NCBI RefSeq assembly: GCF_963855985.1
Contig: NC_087090.1
Coordinates: 16,490,501 to 16,554,500, forward strand
Direction: 5' to 3'
Source: Ostrinia nubilalis
Taxonomy: Eukaryota; Arthropoda; Insecta; Lepidoptera; Crambidae
Length of the DNA stretch: 64,000 bases
Part shown: positions 22,001 through 33,413 of the stretch, piece after piece
How positions within the stretch are numbered: position 1 is the first letter of the stretch
Layout: the number at the start of each line of letters is the position of its first letter
Notes under the pieces: model-generated
The model's input: the letters and a program-made list of their open reading frames with translations, nothing else
Database searches by the model: none
Told to the model about the DNA's origin: nothing
Program-made: the position numbers and the translations under genes

Positions 22001-24369
22001 GGAGACTCACAGGCCTCGGGTGCGGTGCGGGAAAGAATACCCTTATTTAGGTATTCCTGAAAAATATCGTCATATTTAATTTTTAAAGTAGGATTATTAG
22101 CGAACTTCTTTTCGAGAAGTAAAAAGCGTTTTTTAGCGGTATTATAAGAATTTCCTAATTTCTGAGGGTCATCATTAAAAGGAAGATCAACAGAATAACT
22201 GCCGTCAGAGCAACGAACAGTTGTAGATGTATAAATAGTTTCACAAAGTTGGTCTTCAGGGCTTAAAAAGGTGCGCGAGGGAAGTTCCTCGACAGCCCAA
22301 AATTTTTCAACGACTTGATGAAGCGAGTCAGAAGTAAAAGCACACAGTGTGCGAGTAGCGGGTTGCGGAGAAATAATAGGAGCGTCACCCATAATTAGGT
22401 AACCTAAGGTCGTTTCAAAGGCAGAGGGCATGAAATCATTAGTGTTTTGAATTTTGCTAGCGAGTAAAATTTTACAATAAAGTTTAACTCCTAAAAGCAT
22501 GTCTATAGGTCCAGGTTGTGAAAACTCGTCATCAGCGAGCGGTAAGTTTTTTATAAAAGGTATGGCCGTCACGTCTACGCGCGAGTCGGGAAGCTGGGAC
22601 GTAATTTTTTCAACTATCATGGGCTGTATAGCATATTCATAATTGTTATTGAAACGAGAAGTAAACTTAAGTTTAGTAAAGCCTAGAATTTTTTGTGTGG
22701 CTCCTCCTATGCCTTGAACTTCCGTATAGCGGGTTTGTTTATGTATAGGAAGCGATAAACGCTTGCAGCAATCAGCGGAAATATAATCACTCTGAGAGCC
22801 AGGGTCTACTAGACATCTCAAAAGGTGAGTGCGGTTATTACAATCAATAACTTTTATTTTAGCGGTTCCTAATAAAGTTGTCGTTTGAAAACGTTTACTA
22901 CGATCGCACGAAACTGTACAAACCGATGCATTATTTTCAAACGTGTGCGGTGATTGAATAGCGGGAGAATGAGTCATAATATTGGACTCGGCATGACCGG
23001 CCGCCGTAGTGCGGGCGGGGTCATGAGCGGTAGCGGAAATATTAGCGGGGTCGGACATCGCTGCTGCACCAATATTACAGTTACTAGATTTAACATTTGT
23101 ATTGAAATGCAATAATGAGTGATGTCGCATAGAACAATGAGAACAATTATGTTTTGAAGTACATGAAAAGGTTTTATGTCGTACACTTAAACAGTTGTTA
23201 CAAAAAGAGTTATTTTTAATAAAATTATAACGATCAAATGGCGTTAATTTCATAAAAGAAGGACATGAATACATGTGTTCGTGCGATTTATTATTACACA
23301 AGCTGCACTTCTCGCTTCCGCTTGTGTTGTTTGCACTAGACCCTTCCGTATTCACAAAAGATTTCGTAGGCGTAGGGGTGTGCTTAGCGGATGATTTATT
23401 TTGCGGTTGAGAAAAATTATTAACCGGTTTAATATTAGTTACAGAGCGAGATAAAACTTTACTTTGTTCTTTAATGAACTCAATTAAATTATGATAGGTT
23501 GGTATCTTTTCTTTGCGATATGTTATTTCAAATAATTTAATTGTTTCTGTATCTAACTTTTGAAGTGCCAAATGTAAGAAAATAAAATCAGTTAAATCGC
23601 CAAGTTTTAATTGTTTGAGCGCTTCCACAGAGGAATTAAAAGTGTTTATAAATGAATCTAGTCCGGTTGAACTTGTATTATTTAGCGATTTAAAGTGTAA
23701 CAACTGATTAAAATATGCACATGCGAGTGAACGAGGATCGTCATACTTTTGCACGAGTGCTTCCCAAATAACAATATAATTTTCAGCGGTGGGAGCCAGC
23801 CCTGCGCACACGCACGACGCCTGTCCAGTTAGTTTACCAACCAAGTAAAATACCTTTTCGCTATCGGTAAGAGATGCGTTATCATGAATCATGTTTTTAA
23901 ACTGTTGATAAAACAACGGCCAGTTCTTGACGTCACCGTTGAATGACATCAAATCAATAGGAGGGAGGCGAGGCTTCGAGTTTGTAGGCGTTTGCGGTTG
24001 CGAATAAGAACTACAATGATCTTTCTCGATATCGAGCAAAAGTTGCTTAATATAACAGTACATTTCCTCAAATGAAGTCCACAAATCATAATCTACGTCT
24101 GAGTCGGGATTCAATTGTAAATTCAATATGTTATAAGAATCTAAAACGTCTTGAAAATCACTACGTAGTTTATCTATATTTGTGGCACTTGCACGAAATA
24201 CCTTAAAGTTTTGTATGTTTTGTTCGGTTTTCTGTGCAAGGTCGTAAATATTTTCCATGCGTTTAAAAATAACATCGCGTTTAACAATAAAAATAGTCAG
24301 TTGATTTTTATTAGTATCGCCATTCTCGTCCACGAAAGCATCGCTTCCTCGTTTCTTAGATTTAACCAT
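19027..24369 (-). pseudogene. BEL/Pao gag-pol polyprotein with one in-frame stop
   Basis: An ATG at 24369 opens 1696 codons. A TAA at 19279-19281 interrupts, and the same frame then continues to 19027, so the break is a nonsense codon and not a frameshift. Domain order: gag-like DUF1759 region (about residues 115-310), a cysteine-rich zinc-binding region (355-415), aspartic protease around VDPGSQSDYI (521-530), reverse transcriptase with FFADVKQMYL and YMDD (932-935), RNase H around FSDAS (about 1110), integrase zinc motif HX..H..CXXC (about 1420-1460) and the integrase core with GVDYAGP and SDNGTNF. The part after the stop is the DUF5641-type integrase C-terminus (WPLGIITSIFPGKDG). The order is typical of BEL/Pao. 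All catalytic motifs precede the stop, which removes only the last 80 or so residues. Family assignment is firm; activity is unknown. Confidence 0.93.
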
Positions 24370-24898
24370 TGTAAATAGTTGTAAATATCTTTAGTTATAA
24401 AAGTAAAAGCGGGTAAAAATGTATATAAGAATATTATGCGGTTGCGTAAGTAAAATAATGGCGAGCGGGTGATGTATAGAAAAATAATGGCGGGTAGCGA
24501 ACGCTGAGACGCTGTGTTGTGCGTGATCGAACTTAACTGAACAACGAAATGAATAATGGAATGCAAATACGTTATTATGTAATTATGAAATCTAAATTTC
24601 AATTATTAGAATTGAGAGTGAATTAGCGGTGATGTGATATAACCAAAAGTAACTTGAAGTCACGCAAATGCGGTGCGGAAATAAAATAAACAAAAATAAA
24701 ATAGTTGTCAACGCGGTTAAATAATTATAATGTCGACAATCTACTTTTATCTGCGTGATACAAATACTCATACGTTATATCCAAAATGGCGGGTTAAATA
24801 AAATAAAATTTGCGGGTTAAAGATATGTGTTGTAAAGTTAAATTTAAATAAAAATATGCGGTTAAATAACGTAAAAATCGTATTTTAGATGCGAATAT
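24370..24898 (-). other. BEL 5' leader between primer site and gag start
   Basis: About 530 bases of AT-rich leader with repeated GCGGTTAAAT words and no open frame before the polyprotein ATG. Confidence 0.6.
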
Positions 24899-24914
24899 CC
24901 GGCTCGAAGGACCA
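24899..24914 (-). promoter_or_regulatory. BEL primer-binding site
   Basis: On the minus strand this reads TGGTCCTTCGAGCCGG, starting nine bases inside the 5' LTR. It opens with the TGG expected opposite a tRNA CCA end and is of a kind common in BEL/Pao elements. I do not assign the tRNA. Confidence 0.75.
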
Positions 24915-24923
24915 AAAAAAAGG

Positions 24924-25509
24924 TGTAGTAGCCTAAATCCTACATCTCTTTTGGTTTGTAATCAGATGGCGGTTAAATTTATAATTCTTGGTTCATACCT
25001 ATTAGGCTAGGTTTTCGATGTATTAGTGGACTGTATTTCTGCGGATGCTTAAACAGCTGCCTAAAGAACGCAGTTGTAAGCTTGCAAATAATAACTGGGA
25101 CGAAGAGACCGAAGAAAAATGGCGACAGGAAATTTGGAAAGGAAACATGCGCACTTACCAATAATATCTCCGTCGGGCACTCTTCAAGTTTCACAAGCCA
25201 CACACGATGGTTCCGAGCCGAACACTTAGCAATTATTGTTCTTTAGAGCTGTCTTGCACAAAATCGATATAAAATATAGGTCACGCACAAATTAATAAAG
25301 ACACGTCTGTCTCAGCGTAGGCGCAAATTAGGAAGGGGCGATGTCCACCGTATGCGTTGCACATTCGTAGATCGCGGTGACAGACGAAGACGGCAACAGC
25401 AAAAGTGCACATGTTGGAAAGGGATGGGAGATGATGGGATTTAAAACATTTGCAAGCTTACCCTACAATAATTTTATTTTTACAAACCGCAAAAATACGA
25501 AATCCAACA
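24924..25509 (-). repeat. BEL 5' LTR (586 bp)
   Basis: Same boundaries and sequence as 12710-13295. The primer-binding site lies just inside it, so it is the 5' LTR and should hold the promoter. GTATA follows at 25510. Confidence 0.93.
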
Positions 25510-25529
25510 GTATAGATTACGCAGCTTCA

Positions 25530-26370
25530 CTGGAATAGTAAGTTTGTTTGTACTTAATAAGTCCTCTATACGGAACACTTCTCCTAGGGAGCGTTATAAA
25601 GATCAATAAGTATCCCTCTTATTTCTTCCAGCTCCTGATATGTTTAAATAAAACCGGTTAAAGCGCGATTTTCTGTATTCTAATCTAGTGGTTACGAGTT
25701 GACTTCTTTTGTTGAGCTGGAGATTTTGGGTTAGTTTTTGTATCATGGGCCACTTTGATGTTTTTTGTATGGTTCAGATATTGAAGGCTACAATTAAACT
25801 TCGTCTTTAAGCTTTTCCTTAGCCTGAAATCTGTTTTTCAAAAGCGGCCCGCGGCTTGGCCATGTCAGACACTAATGAATGGCGCTGAATTCTGACACCA
25901 TAGGCTTGGCCCATGTCAGACACCAGACGGTGCTGAAATCTGACACCATAGTTGTGAATTCAGTTGTTACACGCGTGTACACCAATCGTCTGGTACACAT
26001 TACATGTCAAGGGCGACGGAAATAATTTTAAATTTGTCACTTCACGCAGACCGAATCGATTCCCAGCGATTCGGCTGGGTCTATATCAATTGGTCAAACT
26101 CTAACAAACGGTTTTGGACTCTTAGCAAAATGGTACAGAGTACATTTTCAAATGAAAATATACACGCGACTCGCGTAAACAATACCAAACCAACAAAAGA
26201 TTTTGATCAAAATTACTGTCTACTGCGAAAATAGCAAATAAACATAATAGATATTGTGTGAATTCATGGCTACCAAAAATAGTCAGCAAATAGTTTATTT
26301 TCATTTTGAAATGCTTTTCCCGATCAAAACAACTCTATCAACTCGTTCAATTAAAACCTTAATGCAAAGA
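25530..26370. other. Intron sequence with a short tandem pair
   Basis: Non-coding. At 25852-25951 a unit of about 50 bp occurs twice: GGCTTGGC(C)CATGTCAGACAC, then CTGAA(A/T)TCTGACACCATA. Otherwise I see nothing. Confidence 0.5.
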
Positions 26371-26373
26371 CTA

Positions 26374-26810
26374 GTTCAAAGTCAGGAGTTTTCTTTTGAA
26401 TTTTCGCGAACTTATGGGTTGGCCATAGAAACCATCCTTAATATAATTCCCTTTGAGATTTCAAATTCAAATATTTTATTTATCAGACTACTATTGGTCC
26501 ATGGGTTATTTCTTTAAAGTCCCATCTTCTAGATTCAATGTCGGAAAAATTCTTCAAAGTTCTGCGTATAGGCGTTCTCACGTCCGTAGTCCGTACCTAC
26601 TTCATTATAGTACCTAATTTTAATTAACAGAACTATTAAACCCAGTTAGGTTACAAAGTCAGAAGTTATCCTTTGGATTTTCGTGAACTCATGGCTTTCC
26701 CATAGTTACCATCCCTAATATCCCCTTTAAGGTCTCATCTCTCATCTTCTAGATTAAATCTCCATAGGAAAAAACATCTAAGTTCTACATAGGCGTTTTC
26801 ATGCCTTTAA
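26374..26810 (+). repeat. Diverged tandem duplication, period about 280 bp
   Basis: CAAAGTCAG(G/A)AGTT, GGATTTTCGTGAACT-like, CATAG(A/T)(A/T)ACCATCC, TCTTCTAGATT and TAGGCGTT(C/T)TCA occur in the same order from 26374 and again from 26654. No coding sequence. Confidence 0.6.
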
Positions 26811-27595
26811 TGTATTGTAGTAAAAGTTATAACTACAGTTAAGTGTAAAAGATTAACTGCTATCGTCACCACAATCTTGGTAAGAATGAACCACAGATTG
26901 CGATCTACACCACTGTTAACATCTAGACTGCCCAAAGGCACTCCTAGACCTCACGACGCCATTAATTTTCCGCTGACATGGACTTCCGAATGCCTTTCGT
27001 TCTTGGCATCGAACCGCTTTGTTCTACCCACGTGGAACTGGGTCGGAGTGGAGTTCCTTTCATAACTTATGTTTGCCGATTTAATAGCACAGTTCAATGT
27101 TCTGAACTACCTTCTTTCTGCAGCTTTGCCTATTGCCACGGTAATATACTCGTAGTATTACTGTGCTTTTGCATTGTTTCTTAACCTAGGGACCGCGGAC
27201 ACCTGGGACCACCTATTTATGGACCATTTAACAATCATAAATAAATACCACCTAAAGTGTCGTAATCGAAATTTATTGCTGCCTGTTTTATTAAGGGGAT
27301 TGTTAAAACTATGCTTGATTTCCTAAGAGGTCCGTGGGCAAAAAACGTTAAGAAACGCTGGCCTATTGGATTGGATTTTGGACTATATCATTTTACCTCT
27401 ACCCCTACCCCTCTGGTCATATTATTACCAAAGTCAATCTAAAAACATCGGAACAGATTCAGCTGCCTAAATTGAATGTTACAGGCAGACAAGACGATTT
27501 AGTTAGGTACGACGGTAGAGAATGCACCATTTTCAGAATAGAATAAAAAATGAATCCATGAATGCCTTTTTTATCATTATTTTAGACTAGCGGCC
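26811..27595. other. Intron sequence, nothing recognised
   Basis: No reading frame with recognisable features and no repeat boundary seen. Confidence 0.35.
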
Positions 27596-27960
27596 GCCCG
27601 CGACTTCGTACGCGTGGATCCCGTTTTACCCCCTTCATCTATCTTACGCGGTTTAGATTTTTTCATACAAATGTTTTTCCCGCTAACTCCCGTTCCCGTG
27701 GGAATTTTGCAATATCCTGTTGTAACTAAGCTCTAAGTTTACTAAGGTACCTGCATGCCAAATTTCAAGCGTCTAACTTAAGCGGTTTAGATTTTTCATA
27801 CAAAAGGATTTACCCGCTAATTCCCGTTCTCGTGGGAATTCCTAAGTATACTATAACTTGCCCAGGAGTATAAAGAATAATTGTACCAAGTTTCGTTAAA
27901 ATCCGTCGAGTAGTTTTTGTTTCTATAAGGAACATACAGACAGACAGACAGACAGACTAA
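27596..27960 (+). repeat. Dispersed repeat, ACTAGCGGCCGCCCGCG subfamily
   Basis: The head ACTAGCGGCCGCCCGCGACT and GTACGCGTGGATCCCGTTTT match the copies at 56255 and 58693. An internal block with GCGGTTTAGATTTTTT and CTCGTGGGAATT-type words is present twice. It ends in a CAGA microsatellite at about 27928-27957. Confidence 0.75.
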
Positions 27961-28659
27961 AATTTTACTGATTGCATTTTTGGCATCAGTATCGATCACT
28001 AATCACCACCTGATAGTTATTTTGAAAATATATTTCATGTAGGTACACAATTGACCTCTCTACAGATTTATTATAAGTATAGATAACTTCACTGCATTTT
28101 AGAAGGTCGCTTACTTATCTAAATATAGAGAGGAGCATACTATGTGTTTTTTACTTTATTAATGAAACTGAACTCTACCTAAATTGTTTTACTAAATAAA
28201 GCCTTTGATCTAAACTTTATTACTTCCTTATAGTTTTCAAAACTATCTAGTGACAATCTTACAGTTCTTAAAGGTTCAGCTAGCTGAATTTCCCACCTTC
28301 TTACGAACAAGAAAATTATTTCCCACTTACGAATTATCTCTCCACGAGTCACAAGCGCCACAATATCAATTCATTTACCTATGAACTTTGCACGACGGCA
28401 GTGTATTGCATAGGAATTTATGTGATTGTCCGTAACAATTAGCTCGCACGAAAGGTCAATTTGCCATGGTGATTGGTGCTATAACTCCGGGGTAATGCAA
28501 CAGTGTTAATGAAATGGTTTAGTTTACAAACTAGATCGTTTTGCGGTCTCTGAGGAGTTGGGATGTGTGCATTTATTGTGTCTTGAACTGGACGATCCTA
28601 TAGATATTTTATTTCGAAGAATAAGTTTATGTAGTACCTTAAGTGGGGTACGTTCTAAA
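27961..28659. other. Intron sequence, nothing recognised
   Basis: AT-rich, with no supported coding frame or repeat. Confidence 0.3.
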
Positions 28660-28931
28660 CGTGTCCTCTTTAACAGATGGATAGCGATTAATCCCAACTT
28701 AACAGTTTTATATCCATAAAAGTTGGCTCAAGCGTAACTACCTATTTTTTAAGAAGTGACTCTGGATCCTTCTAAAGACACATTTTTGGGGTAAAAACCT
28801 TTCCTTTAATGAAATGAAGTTTACTTTTAAATGGTGCCAATATTTGTGGGAAGTTCGGATGCATACGTTTGAAAGTGCTTGTCGCGGGAGGTGCGATTTA
28901 TTTGATGTCGAGTGTAGTTTTAGCTCTTAAG
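28660..28931 (+). repeat. Unassigned 260-bp repeat, copy 1
   Basis: Closely matches 51612-51880 in the same orientation. Shared runs include CGTGTCCTCTTTAACAGATG, AAAAGTTGGCTCAAGCGTAA and CATACGTTTGAAAGTGCTTG. Non-coding, and no terminal repeat was found. The Tc1-like element follows immediately. Confidence 0.85.
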
Positions 28932-29235
28932 TACACTCAGCGGCACGGAATTTGGCCCAAGCCTAAAACAACCAGATATGAGGCCAAATAGGTGTTGTAT
29001 ATCTAAGTTTCGTGTGACATGTTAACAGAACTTTTTTTTTTAATTTAAGAGGCTAGATTTATTTAAAAAAATGCGTCTGTTTACCTTTTTTGACTCTAGA
29101 AACGCATTTCGTTGTTGGAGCGTAAAGAGTACGGGTAAGTTTAAATTCGATATTAAATGTTGTAAGGGGTTAGCGTTTTGTTTTTTGTTTTTAAATTAAT
29201 ATTAGGGTTATTCTCGTTTCCATAATTTGAGAATA

Positions 29236-29661
29236 ATGCCCATTACTCCAGCTCAAGTTGCTCAAATAATGTTGCTTAGAAGTCAAGAGCGTATGCAGCG
29301 GGAGATGGCTGAAATTTTCAATTTATTGCGTACAAACTTAAGATACACGTTAAAAAGGCATGACCAGACCGCCTTTTACACAAGAAGACCAAGAAGTGGG
29401 GAATTAAGGTGTATGTCAGCTCGCGATGACCCGATTATCGTGCTTGCAATATCAAGAAATCGGGTTTTCACTACGTTTGAGATACGCCAGCGTTTACAAA
29501 CAGCAAGCCCAGTAAATGTCAGTGAGCACACAATAAGAACAAGGACGGAGGATTATAACCTGCATACTCGAAGACCAGCTCGAGGACCAGAACTTCTCCG
29601 ATACCTTCGCGAAGTGCGACTTACGTTTTCTAGAAAACATGCAAATTGGACGTTAGACTAA
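29236..29661 (+). pseudogene. Tc1-like transposase N-terminal half, left arm
   Basis: From the ATG at 29236 the frame gives about 141 residues with the two helix-turn-helix DNA-binding region of Tc1-like transposases (MPITPAQVAQIMLLRSQERM start, then the ARDDPIIVLAISRNR and VSEHTIR segments). It ends at ANWTLD and a stop, just where the catalytic DDE domain should begin. It differs from its partner in the right arm at a handful of residues. It could bind transposon ends but cannot cut. Confidence 0.8.
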
Positions 29662-29792
29662 TGGAGTAAACTCTTTATGAAAACTGTCTGTTTGCGTAGT
29701 AACTCTTCTCCGCACCTTCTCTATACACTTCCACGGCCGTCTGGAGCTCTTAAGGTGACTCTGTAATCATCGATCCATAGAACTTTACTCCA

Positions 29793-30218
29793 TTAGCCTT
29801 GCGTCCAATTTGCATGTTCTCTAGAAAACGTAAGTCGCACTTCGCGAAGGTGTCGGAGAAGTTCTGGTCCTCGAGCTGGTCTTCGAGTATGCAGGTTATG
29901 ATCCTCCATCCTTCTTCTTATTGTGTGCTCACTGACATTCACTGGGCTTGCTGTTTGTAAACGCTGGCGTATCTCAAACGTAGTGAGAACCCGATTTCTT
30001 GATATTGCAAGCACGATAATCGGGTCATCGCGCGCTGACATACACCTTAATTCCCCACTTCTTGGTCTTCTTGTGTAAAAGGCGGTCTGGTCATGCCTTT
30101 TTAACGTGTATCTTAAGTTTGTACGCCATAAATTGAAAATTTCAGCCATCTCCCGCTGCATACGCTCTTGACTTCTAAGTAACATTATTTGAGCAACTTG
30201 AGCTGGAGTAATGGGCAT
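29793..30218 (-). pseudogene. Tc1-like transposase N-terminal half, right arm
   Basis: Inverted counterpart of 29236-29661 with the same start MPITPAQVAQ and stop position. Beyond its stop the minus strand keeps a short remnant of the catalytic region (WIDDYRVTLRAPDGRGSV, then a stop) before the palindrome centre. This arm therefore retains slightly more of the original transposase than the left one. Confidence 0.8.
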
Positions 30219-30520
30219 TATTCTCAAATTATGGAAACGAGAATAACCCTAATATTAATTTAAAAACAAAAAACAAAACGCTAACCCCTTACAACATTTA
30301 ATATCGAATTTAAACTTACTCGTACTCTTTACGCTCCAACAACGAAATGCGTTTCTAGACTCAAAAAAGTTAAACAGACGCATTTTTTAATTAATGTAGC
30401 CTGTTAAATTAACAAAAACAAATGTTCTGTTAACATGTCACACGAAACTTAGACATACAACACCTAGTTGGCCTCATATCTGGGTGTTTAGGCTTGGGCC
30501 AAATTCCGTGCCGCTGAGTG

Positions 30521-31084
30521 TATGTCTACTGGAGCCCAAAATCATATAAAGTGTTTTAATTTTAAGTATGTCCACTAGGAATGAGCCCAAAATCTCTGGC
30601 TCTATTTGATAAATAATGGGTTCCCCATAAAAACTTTTACTCTATTCCCTTTGCCACGATGCAATATAATCTTGTACAAAAACTTTTCAGTAATTTCTGT
30701 TCCGTAGTTTGCTTTCGCATATAGGTTTATTATTGGTATAGTCTTAACGACCTAGATGCTATCACCATAGTGCTAACTAAGCATGCCAGAGCCACCCAGC
30801 TAAATTATTTTTGTCGATATTGTACAGCTCTGTGACGTCACGCCGCTTCAGCACCTGTAGAAACGCGGCGTCATGATCGCGTCATGTTAAGTCGGTGCTG
30901 ACACTAAACTGATTTTTTTCAAGTACAGTCAGAAACATTATGGAGCAGACAAATAGGTATAGCTGTCAAGTATCAAGGCTTTCTTTAATGATTTTAGAAT
31001 TTTTCATGAAGCAGTAACTTTAGTGAAATTCAGACGAAGATTTAAGTCCCCGTGACATCAGCTGATCTCGATTTATTTATTTAT
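30521..31084. other. Intron sequence, nothing recognised
   Basis: No coding frame or clear repeat. Confidence 0.3.
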
Positions 31085-31250
31085 TACGGGACTCTCGTTC
31101 CCACTGCTGCAACTCTTGTGTAGATCTACAAATTGACCGCCAATAAAAACCCAAACAGTGAAAGTCGAGTTTGTCCTGGGGTAAAGTTAAACTGTCATTG
31201 GACCCGCAACGGAATTAATCAGATGAACGTAAGGGGAGTTCGAAGTTATT
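31085..31250 (+). repeat. Third copy of the 968-2150 element end
   Basis: Matches 1972-2150 in direct orientation (TTGACCGCCA, GTAAAGTTAAACTGTCATTG and GACCCGCAACG(A/G)AATTAATC). Only the right end is present. Confidence 0.75.
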
Positions 31251-32330
31251 TATTTATTAAAGTAATATTAAGAAAGCAGAAGTTTGTGAGGATGCTGAAT
31301 GTTTTTATAATATCTACCTTAGTTTTGGCTCTATATTCAATCGAGAGACTTTAACCGTGATAAGTTTTTGATTGATAGTGTACAGAGAATCAAGTTCGAC
31401 GCGTTAATACGCTAAAGACATTTTTACCTACGGTTTACATTAACATGACTGTACCAATGATTCACGATGCCCATGTCGGTAAACTGGCATGATACGTACA
31501 TGCATGACCGACTTTTTATATTTACAAATATTTTGCTTCAGTCACGACAGTAAGGGCATTTGTCGGGATTCTCATTTCAAAGCGAACCAAGGTTCTATTG
31601 GATTGTTGAAACATCTTTTGATTTTCTTTGAGTCAGGTTGAATCACTTGCTTCGCCATTGATTGGGTCTTTTTGCGAAATAGTGACTCACTTTGATGGGT
31701 ACCGTCTTGTTGCAATACGTTTTAGGACTGGGGGGCTATAAAAAGTGCAATGTATCCCAGTATTCTAAAAATCTTTCAGTAGTAGTTATAGAAGCTGCAT
31801 ACCTACTGATTTATGTTTTAAATAACTGCCATTGAATAAGTAACTTAAAGAGAGGAATTCCTCAACTACTTGTAACATTCCTACTAAGTGTCAATAAAAT
31901 ATTTTTCATTTTTTCAGTATAGTAGGTAATACCTTACAACTGTTCTAAATTAAAATAAAATAAAATCTATTTTATTTTAATTGGGGGATAAGTTTTCTTT
32001 TTTGTTCTTTCTATGATGTTTGTGTGTAATCTTGTATTGTGCCTATAATATCATGTATTGTGTATTGTGCCAAATAAACAATATTCTATTCTATTCTAAA
32101 TTGGCAATCCACTTCTTTACCGACTTTAGACGTTCATCGAAGTAAATTGAGATTATGTTTTAGCCCCTTCTAAGTCGAAATAATATTACGATAGAAATGA
32201 TACGAGAATCTTACTGCAAAAATGCTTCTAATACTACATCCAGATAATTTATGTCATCAGATTAAATAAGCAAACCATTTACGAAGACCACCCTTTTCAC
32301 AGACTCCAGCATAATAAATCCTTGTTCCAG
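31251..32330. other. Intron sequence before exon D; LINE-like tail at 31940-32099
   Basis: Mostly featureless. 31940-32099 resembles a LINE 3' end: a TTGTATTGTGCC word, AATAAA and a final TATTC microsatellite (CTATTCTATTCT). It ends with acceptor CCTTGTTCCAG at 32330. Confidence 0.45.
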
Positions 32331-32513
32331 ATTCAGACCATAAGCGGCGTAGTGCTCGTCAGCTGGCGACAGCGAGTCCTGGAGAGACAGATCGAGTACG
32401 GAGCCCGGTTGGGACATGTGGTCCTGAGTCTAGCCAGGATGGAGCTCAACAACTTCTACAAGAACGTCATGCCGGTCGCCGACTACTTCGACCAGTCCAA
32501 TATGCTCATAGCG
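32331..32513 (+). CDS. AK5: AK5-like adenylate kinase, exon D (LID region of domain 1)
   Basis: 183 bases, phase 0 at both ends: acceptor TTGTTCCAG, donor ATAGCG|GTGAGT. It encodes 61 residues, from IQTISGVVLVSW through RQRVLERQIEYGARLG to MPVADYFDQSNMLIA. This corresponds to the latter half of an adenylate kinase domain: the strand after the GYPR helix, the arginine-rich short LID and the helix ending D-Y-F/Y before the last strand. The join from exon C (EYSDK) to this exon and on to exon E (VNGERNPEEVYKDF) reads as one domain. It is followed by a tandem array of its own 3' part. Confidence 0.85.
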
Positions 32514-32905
32514 GTGAGTCACATACTTATTTCTTTTTTTAAAGTTTCGAAAATTAAAAGCGTTCGAAACAAATGAAGTAGGTATTTAGCTCGATTTGTC
32601 CTCGCTATTTCGACCAACCTAGACAACAAGTTGTTAGCGGTGAGTCACAAGGGGGTAAAAAAAATGTAAGCCGCATTGTTTTTCAAGGCATCTCCTAAGT
32701 ATAGCTGCCTCTGATCTGAGGTATAGGCATAATATTGAGTATTACATAGTATAGGCGTCGGCTCGAATCTTCTGAGGTACCTAACGAAGTGCGTGCGAGC
32801 AGCGATCTTCCGTATTCACGCCCTTGGCGACCCGTAGGAGGTTTTAGTGGGAAACAATGCGCATGGGGCCGACTCCCATTCTTAAAAGAGCACCACATAA
32901 TCCTC

Positions 32906-33047
32906 GAGGGTGCTGGAGGGGCAGATCGAGTACGGAGCCCGGTTGGGACATGTCGTGCTGAGTCTGGCCAGGATGGAGCTCAACAACTTCTACAAGAACG
33001 TCATGCCGGTCGCCGACTACTTCGACCAGTCCAACATGCTGATAGCG
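32906..33047 (+). repeat. Partial exon D copy 2
   Basis: Reproduces exon D from RVLERQIEYG to the donor (open frame LEGQIEYGARLG onward to NMLIA|GTGAGT) with few changes, for example arginine to glycine at the start. The first 15 or so codons of exon D are replaced by intron-type sequence, and no pyrimidine-rich acceptor precedes it (TCCTCGAG only). Confidence 0.85.
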
Positions 33048-33413
33048 GTGAGTCACATACTGAATACTTTTTTAAAGTTTCGAAGAAAAAAATTGAAAGA
33101 GTTCGAAACAAATGAAGTAGGTATTTAGCTCGATCTGTCCTCGCTGTTTCTACCAGCCTAGACAACAAGTTGTTAGCGGTGAGTCACAAGGGGGTAAAAA
33201 AAAATGAATGCCGTATTGTTTTACAAGGCAACCCCTAAATATAGACATATTATTATTGAGTATTACATAGTATAGGCGTCAGCTCGAATCTTCTGAGGTG
33301 CGTGCGAGCAGCGATCTTCCGTATTTACGCCTATGGCCACCCGTAGGAGGTTTTAGTGGGAAACAATGCGCATGGGGCCGACTCCCATTCTTCAAAGAGC
33401 CCCACATAATCCT

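Larger units (their letters stand above)
12710..25509 (-). mobile_element. Full-length BEL/Pao LTR retrotransposon, 12.8 kb
   Basis: Two 586-bp direct repeats bound the element, both starting TGTAGTAGCC and ending AAATCCAACA, with the 5-bp duplication GTATA outside (12705-12709 and 25510-25514). The coding strand is minus: 5' LTR at right, primer-binding site at 24899-24914, polyprotein 24369-19027, and polypurine tract (AAGGCCGGGGGGA on the minus strand) beside the left LTR. I read no difference between the LTRs, implying recent insertion. The region between the polyprotein and the 3' LTR (13296-19026) is unusually long and full of other repeats. Usual BEL elements are about 6-8 kb, so this one carries roughly 5.7 kb of extra sequence. 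Confidence 0.93.
28934..30520. mobile_element. Palindromic Tc1-like element, 1.59 kb, TA-flanked
   Basis: The ends CACTCAGCGGCACGGAATTT and its reverse complement lie at 28934 and 30520, with TA outside both (28932-28933 and 30521-30522), the Tc1/mariner target duplication. The inverted arms extend over about 730 bp each and meet near 29670-29790. Each arm encodes the N-terminal half of a Tc1-like transposase, reading inward. A normal element would have one transposase of about 340 residues with the catalytic half in the second arm. Here the second arm is an inverted copy of the first. Confidence 0.9.

Noticed and set aside
29227..30227. Two independent divergent host genes of 144 residues
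   Set aside because: They are mirror copies inside one TA-flanked palindrome and encode only the N-terminal half of a Tc1-like transposase.
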